Positions 5,546 through 7,823 of a DNA stretch of 7,823 nt are shown here, in pieces; position 1 is the stretch's first letter; each line of letters starts with the position of its first letter. This DNA is from Sphingobium sp. GTDB lineage: Bacteria; Pseudomonadota; Alphaproteobacteria; Sphingomonadales; Sphingomonadaceae. The DNA lies in assembly GCA_020051025.1 (NCBI GenBank), contig JAGVJS010000151.1, positions 1-7,823 of the forward strand, in the 5' to 3' direction. Under the pieces are notes generated by a model. It saw only the letters and a list, made by a program, of their open reading frames with translations, was not told where the DNA came from and searched no databases. A program made the translations under genes and the position numbers.

Positions 5546-5623
5546 TGGAGAGGAGCCGCCGGTAAGACCGGCAAGGCGAGCCGAAGCAAGGGGGATCGAG
5601 CGGTAACGCTCTCCCCCTTTTTT
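5546..5623 (+). ncRNA. Second small RNA candidate, complementary to the first
   Basis: After the TATAAA box, the transcript is predicted to begin with GGAGAGGA (5547-5554), the exact complement of TCCTCTCC in the upstream sRNA candidate. It continues with a hairpin, GCC-GCCGGT (5555-5563) against ACCGGC-aa-GGC (5567-5577). An A/G-rich linker follows, and then a strong terminator (5590-5623). No ATG, GTG or TTG follows the Shine-Dalgarno-like GGAGAGGAG at usable distance, so it is unlikely to be a translated leader. Function is unknown. A decoy or sponge for the neighbouring sRNA is one hypothesis. An ordinary independent sRNA, or a cleaved 3' part of a longer transcript, are alternatives. Confidence 0.4.
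5590..5623 (+). terminator. Strong intrinsic terminator with GTAA loop
   Basis: GGGGGA (5590-5595) pairs with TCCCCC (5612-5617). A two-base TC bulge follows, then GAGCG (5598-5602) pairs with CGCTC (5607-5611) around a GTAA tetraloop. Six T residues follow (5618-5623), then CTT. On the minus strand the hairpin is not followed by a T run, so it works for a + strand transcript and not for fbp. Confidence 0.85.
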
Positions 5624-5652
5624 CTTGCCCTTCATCCGGCTTCATGTTGTTC

Positions 5653-5691
5653 GAAATTGCGGGCGAAACAAGCCATTCCGCCCGCAATTTC
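5653..5691 (-). terminator. 13-bp perfect hairpin directly behind fbp
   Basis: GAAATTGCGGGCG (5653-5665) and CGCCCGCAATTTC (5679-5691) are perfect inverted copies around a 13-base loop. On the minus strand the stem begins two bases after the fbp stop codon (TGA at 5696-5694). The stem is strong but no T run follows on either strand. It may be a Rho-assisted terminator or a 3' end that protects the fbp mRNA from exonucleases. Confidence 0.6.
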
Positions 5692-5693
5692 AT

Positions 5694-6716
5694 TCAGGCC
5701 GCCGCTGCGGCTGCTTCCACGCCATAGGCGACGACGGCCGCCACTTCCGCCGTGTCGCCCAGCACCACGCCGACGCGCTGGTGCAGGCCCTTGGCCGGCA
5801 CATCCATGATGGGCATGAAGCCATCGCTCGACGCGCCGCCGGCCTGTTCGATCAGATAGCTCATCGGATTGGCTTCATACATCAGGCGCAGCTTCGCCTT
5901 GCCCGGGGTGCGGTGGTCATAGGGATACATGAAGACGCCGCCGCGCTTCAGGATGCGATGTACGTCGGCGACCATCGAAGCGGTCCAGCGCATATTATAA
6001 TCCTTGCCGCACGGTCCGGCCGCGCCGGCGACCCGTTCGTCGACATAGCGGAGAATCGCCGGCGACCATTGGCGACGATTGGACATGTTGATGGCAAATT
6101 CGCACTTGCCCTGCGGCATCTTCATGTCCGGGTCGGTCATCACCCAGCTGCCGACTTCGCGGTCGAGCGTGAATTCGTAGACGCCGGTGCCCACGCTCAG
6201 CACAAGAATGGTCTGCGGGCCATAGATGGCATAGCCCGCCGCCACCTGCTGGCGGCCGTCCTGAAGAAAATCCTCCTCCGTCACATCGCGACCGGCGCAA
6301 CCTTCGGGCGCCTTCAGCACCGAAAAGATGGTGCCGACCGACAGGTCGACGTCGATATTGCTGGACCCGTCGATCGGATCGAACAACATCAGATATTCGC
6401 CCTTGGGATAGCGGTTGGGGATAGGATAGATCGTCTCCATCTCCTCCGACGCCATCGCGGCGAGGTGGCCGCCCCATTCATTGGCGTCGAGCAGCAGTTC
6501 GTTGGCGATCACGTCCAGCTTCTTCTGCACTTCGCCCTGCACATTTTCACTGTCCAGGCTGCCCAGCACCTCGCCCAGTGCGCCCTTGCCGACCGAATGG
6601 CTGATCGTCTTGCACGCACGCGCCACGGTTTCGATCAGCAGGCGCAGTTCGCCGGGCAGGGCATTGGCCGTGCGCTGTTGTTCGATCAGGAATCGGGTGA
6701 GGGTGGTTCGAGCCAT
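5694..6716 (-). CDS. fbp: Fructose-1,6-bisphosphatase, class I
   Basis: This 340-residue cytoplasmic enzyme hydrolyses fructose 1,6-bisphosphate to fructose 6-phosphate and phosphate, the irreversible step of gluconeogenesis. Class I features in order are [13 protein letters not shown] (61-73), the metal-binding EEME (91-94), [20 protein letters not shown] (111-130, with D113 and D116), [16 protein letters not shown] (161-176), [16 protein letters not shown] (205-220), [17 protein letters not shown] (240-256), GGVFMYPYD (259-267) and [20 protein letters not shown] (275-294, with metal ligand E281). The length is normal, and it is not the GlpX (class II) type. ATG 6716 has AAAGG six bases upstream. 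The C-terminus ends in six alanines after YGVEA, a low-complexity tail. It is divergent from the TerC-family gene and is followed at once by a long hairpin. An enzyme of this kind fits growth on organic acids such as DctA substrates, or Calvin-type metabolism, but the window does not decide. Confidence 0.97.
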   Translation of the reverse strand: MARTTLTRFLIEQQRTANALPGELRLLIETVARACKTISHSVGKGALGEVLGSLDSENVQGEVQKKLDVIANELLLDANEWGGHLAAMASEEMETIYPIPNRYPKGEYLMLFDPIDGSSNIDVDLSVGTIFSVLKAPEGCAGRDVTEEDFLQDGRQQVAAGYAIYGPQTILVLSVGTGVYEFTLDREVGSWVMTDPDMKMPQGKCEFAINMSNRRQWSPAILRYVDERVAGAAGPCGKDYNMRWTASMVADVHRILKRGGVFMYPYDHRTPGKAKLRLMYEANPMSYLIEQAGGASSDGFMPIMDVPAKGLHQRVGVVLGDTAEVAAVVAYGVEAAAAAA

Positions 6717-6780
6717 GAAACGCCTTTCGTCAGATGGGCGGAATGTCGCGGCTTTGACGGCCGGACGGAAAAGGACAGTA

Positions 6781-6836
6781 GCAGTCTCGCTAGGGCAGCG
6801 GTGCGCCCTAGTCCAGCGGCTGCCAATGCAGACTGT
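6781..6836. promoter_or_regulatory. Nested inverted repeats between fbp and the TerC gene
   Basis: CTAGGGC (6790-6796) and GCCCTAG (6805-6811) are perfect inverted arms with an 8-base spacer. They sit inside a second pair, CAGTCT (6782-6787) and AGACTG (6830-6835). The inner pair lies about 75-95 bp upstream of fbp and 125-150 bp upstream of the divergent gene. TACTGT on the minus strand (6780-6775) could be an fbp -10 box, which would put the dyad near its -35 region. An operator or a leader RNA fold are both possible. Confidence 0.35.
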
Positions 6837-6849
6837 GGCTTGTTAACGC

Positions 6850-6861
6850 TGTCATGTGACA
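6850..6861. promoter_or_regulatory. TGTCA-TG-TGACA inverted repeat, possible operator
   Basis: TGTCA (6850-6854) and TGACA (6857-6861) flank a TG centre. A weak + strand promoter surrounds it: TTGTTA (6840-6845), 16 bases, AACAAT (6862-6867). If that promoter is real, the repeat fills the spacer, a typical repressor position for the TerC-family gene. Confidence 0.3.
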
Positions 6862-6906
6862 AACAATGTCTGTTGGAACCGACGGACTTCCCCATCGTTG
6901 CGAGGC

Positions 6907-6932
6907 CGTGCCAAATGGCACGATAAAAGGAG
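6907..6932 (+). promoter_or_regulatory. Hairpin next to the strong Shine-Dalgarno of the TerC gene
   Basis: CGTGCC (6907-6912) and GGCACG (6917-6922) form a 6-bp stem with AAAT loop. It stops two bases before AAAAGGAG (6925-6932), which is four bases from ATG 6937. The ribosome site identifies 6937 as the start, not the in-frame ATG at 6856. The hairpin leaves the site free but could affect ribosome access. Confidence 0.6.
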
Positions 6933-6936
6933 CGTC

Positions 6937-7722
6937 ATGGACAGTCTGATTACCGCCTTCACCGATCCTACAGCCCTGGCGGCGCTGATCGCGCTGGTGG
7001 TGATGGAGGTGGTGCTGGGTATCGACAATCTGGTCTTCATCTCCATCCTGACCAATAAATTGCCGGAGGCGCAGCGGCCAAAGGCGCGCAAGATCGGCAT
7101 CGGGCTGGCGCTGGTGATGCGCCTGGTCCTGCTGTCGATGATCGCCTGGATCGTCGGCCTGACCCAGCCGGTGTTCAACCTTGGCTTTACCGGGCCGCCC
7201 GACATGCGCGGCGCGCCCACGTTCGAAACCGATTTTTCCTGGCGTGATCTGATCCTGATCGGCGGCGGCCTGTTCCTGATCTGGAAGGCGACCAAGGAAA
7301 TCCATCATAGCGTCGATCCCGCTCCGGCCGACGGCGTGCTGGACAAGAAGGGGCTGGCGACGATCACCTTCGGTGCAGCCATCACCCAGATCATCCTGCT
7401 GGACATGATCTTCTCGCTCGATTCCATCCTGACGGCGGTGGGCATGACGGACAATCTGGCGGTCATGTATATCGCCGTGATCGTGGCAGTGACGGTGATG
7501 CTGATCGCGGCCGATCCGCTCGCCAATTTCATTGCGAAGAATCCGACCGTGGTGATGCTGGCGCTGGGCTTCCTGCTGATGATCGGCGCAGTGCTGATCG
7601 CCGACGGTTTCGGTGTGCATGTGCCCAAGGGTTACATCTACGCCGCGATGGCCTTCTCGACTCTGGTCGAGGTGCTGAACATCTTTGCCCGTAAGGCGAA
7701 GCAGCGGTCCAACGCGGCGTAA
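6937..7722 (+). CDS. TerC/YgdQ-family integral membrane protein
   Basis: This 261-residue inner-membrane protein with about seven hydrophobic segments belongs to the TerC family and closely resembles E. coli YgdQ in order and motifs. The two acidic membrane motifs of the family are present: MEVVLGIDN (23-31, with E24, D30 and N31) and [15 protein letters not shown] (155-169, with D156 and D162). They are separated by a cytoplasmic-type loop with KATKEIHHS (117-125). Further landmarks are [19 protein letters not shown] (45-63), [17 protein letters not shown] (201-217) and [21 protein letters not shown] (228-248). Some TerC proteins export Mn2+ or supply metals at the membrane, and others relate to tellurite resistance. 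The substrate here is inferred only. About 10 extra residues (around 84-98) lengthen one loop compared with YgdQ. The start at ATG 6937 rests on AAAAGGAG four bases upstream. An upstream in-frame ATG at 6856 would add 27 polar residues lacking family similarity and overlapping the regulatory region. Confidence 0.92.
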   Translation: MDSLITAFTDPTALAALIALVVMEVVLGIDNLVFISILTNKLPEAQRPKARKIGIGLALVMRLVLLSMIAWIVGLTQPVFNLGFTGPPDMRGAPTFETDFSWRDLILIGGGLFLIWKATKEIHHSVDPAPADGVLDKKGLATITFGAAITQIILLDMIFSLDSILTAVGMTDNLAVMYIAVIVAVTVMLIAADPLANFIAKNPTVVMLALGFLLMIGAVLIADGFGVHVPKGYIYAAMAFSTLVEVLNIFARKAKQRSNAA

Positions 7723-7780
7723 AAGCCGCGCCGGCGACGCGACGGGGGCGAAGTTCACACCGTCGTTGGCCCTATTGGGC
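7713..7780 (+). terminator. Weak hairpins downstream of the TerC gene
   Basis: CGCGGC (7713-7718) pairs with GCCGCG (7725-7730) around the stop codon, and GCCC (7769-7772) pairs with GGGC (7777-7780) around TATT. Neither is followed by a T run, so neither is a convincing intrinsic terminator. The last 100 bases hold no gene I can support. Confidence 0.2.
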
Positions 7781-7823
7781 TCGAAGCGCTCGCAAGGCGC
7801 TCGCGAAGCGTCCCTGACGCGCC

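Noticed and set aside
5359..5565. A 68-codon + strand frame in the gap
   Set aside because: It reads through the strong terminator at 5462-5489, is Arg/Phe/Leu-rich and has no ribosome site. The RNA interpretation explains the region better.
5541..5625. SRP RNA or 6S RNA
   Set aside because: The conserved SRP loop motifs (GGAAGGAAGCAG-type) are absent, and the element is too short with the wrong fold for 6S RNA.
5247..5693. Open frame on the - strand across the non-coding gap
   Set aside because: It runs through two terminators and an inverted repeat on the opposite strand, lacks a ribosome site and has unprotein-like composition.
5625..6926. A 433-codon open frame on the + strand
   Set aside because: It is antisense to fbp, which has full class I motifs. 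The frame is rich in His, Arg and Ala as expected for the shadow of a GC-rich gene, and matches no family I know.
6856..6936. N-terminal extension of the TerC-family protein from ATG 6856
   Set aside because: It would add a polar sequence without family similarity, and there is a strong ribosome site four bases before ATG 6937.
6717..6936. Mn2+ (yybP-ykoY) riboswitch ahead of the TerC-family gene
   Set aside because: I looked for its conserved loop sequences and did not find them. The hairpins present do not match its layout.
6808..7758. A 316-codon open frame on the - strand
   Set aside because: It is antisense to the TerC-family gene and has the His/Gln/Asp-rich composition of a shadow frame.
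7755..7823. C-terminus of a convergent - strand gene at the right edge
   Set aside because: Two minus-strand frames could each give a plausible short tail (stops near 7755 and 7773). Nothing decides between them or shows that either is coding.
1..7823. Mobile elements, CRISPR arrays, toxin-antitoxin or defence genes
   Set aside because: No transposase, integrase, terminal repeats, regularly spaced repeats or recognisable defence domain were seen. The window reads as stable core chromosome.

Overview
The window looks like chromosomal core DNA of an alphaproteobacterium, most probably a sphingomonad (Sphingobium/Sphingomonas-like). The reasons are the high GC content, the strong GC bias at third codon positions, and a single-domain receiver that closely resembles the alphaproteobacterial cell-cycle regulator CpdR. 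I see no insertion sequence, phage gene, integrase, CRISPR array or toxin-antitoxin pair. Genus-level placement is inference.

Layout, left to right. (1) 1-58: C-terminal tail of an unidentified + strand gene. (2) 188-340: a possible 50-residue orphan protein. (3) 408-482: tRNA-Val(GAC) on the - strand, with a hairpin terminator behind it. (4) 612-1943: dctA, a C4-dicarboxylate/proton symporter. (5) 1971-2369: cpdR on the - strand, convergent with dctA and divergent from (6) an N-formylglutamate amidohydrolase at 2500-3393, which probably starts at TTG. (7) 3397-5271: a two-domain acyltransferase-3/SGNH membrane protein on the - strand, whose stop lies three bases from the amidohydrolase stop. 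(8) 5272-5693: a 422-bp gap without protein genes that holds two strong + strand intrinsic terminators and probably two small RNAs. (9) 5694-6716: class I fructose-1,6-bisphosphatase on the - strand. (10) 6937-7722: a TerC/YgdQ-family membrane protein on the + strand, divergent from fbp.

The genes do not form one pathway. They are mostly single-gene units facing each other: dicarboxylate uptake and gluconeogenic fructose-bisphosphatase (compatible with growth on organic acids), cell-cycle proteolysis control (CpdR), amino-acid catabolism, surface-glycan acylation and probable metal-ion transport. Almost every intergenic space contains inverted repeats consistent with operators or RNA hairpins.

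The most interesting part is 5420-5625. The first RNA candidate has a short 5' hairpin, an unpaired anti-Shine-Dalgarno-like C/U-rich segment and a terminator hairpin, the usual build of an alphaproteobacterial trans-acting sRNA. About 80 nt downstream, a second terminator-ended element is predicted to begin almost exactly with the complement of that unpaired segment (8 nt, plus 7 more across a small internal loop). This arrangement suggests an sRNA with an adjacent sponge/decoy RNA. It rests on sequence reading alone and needs expression data.
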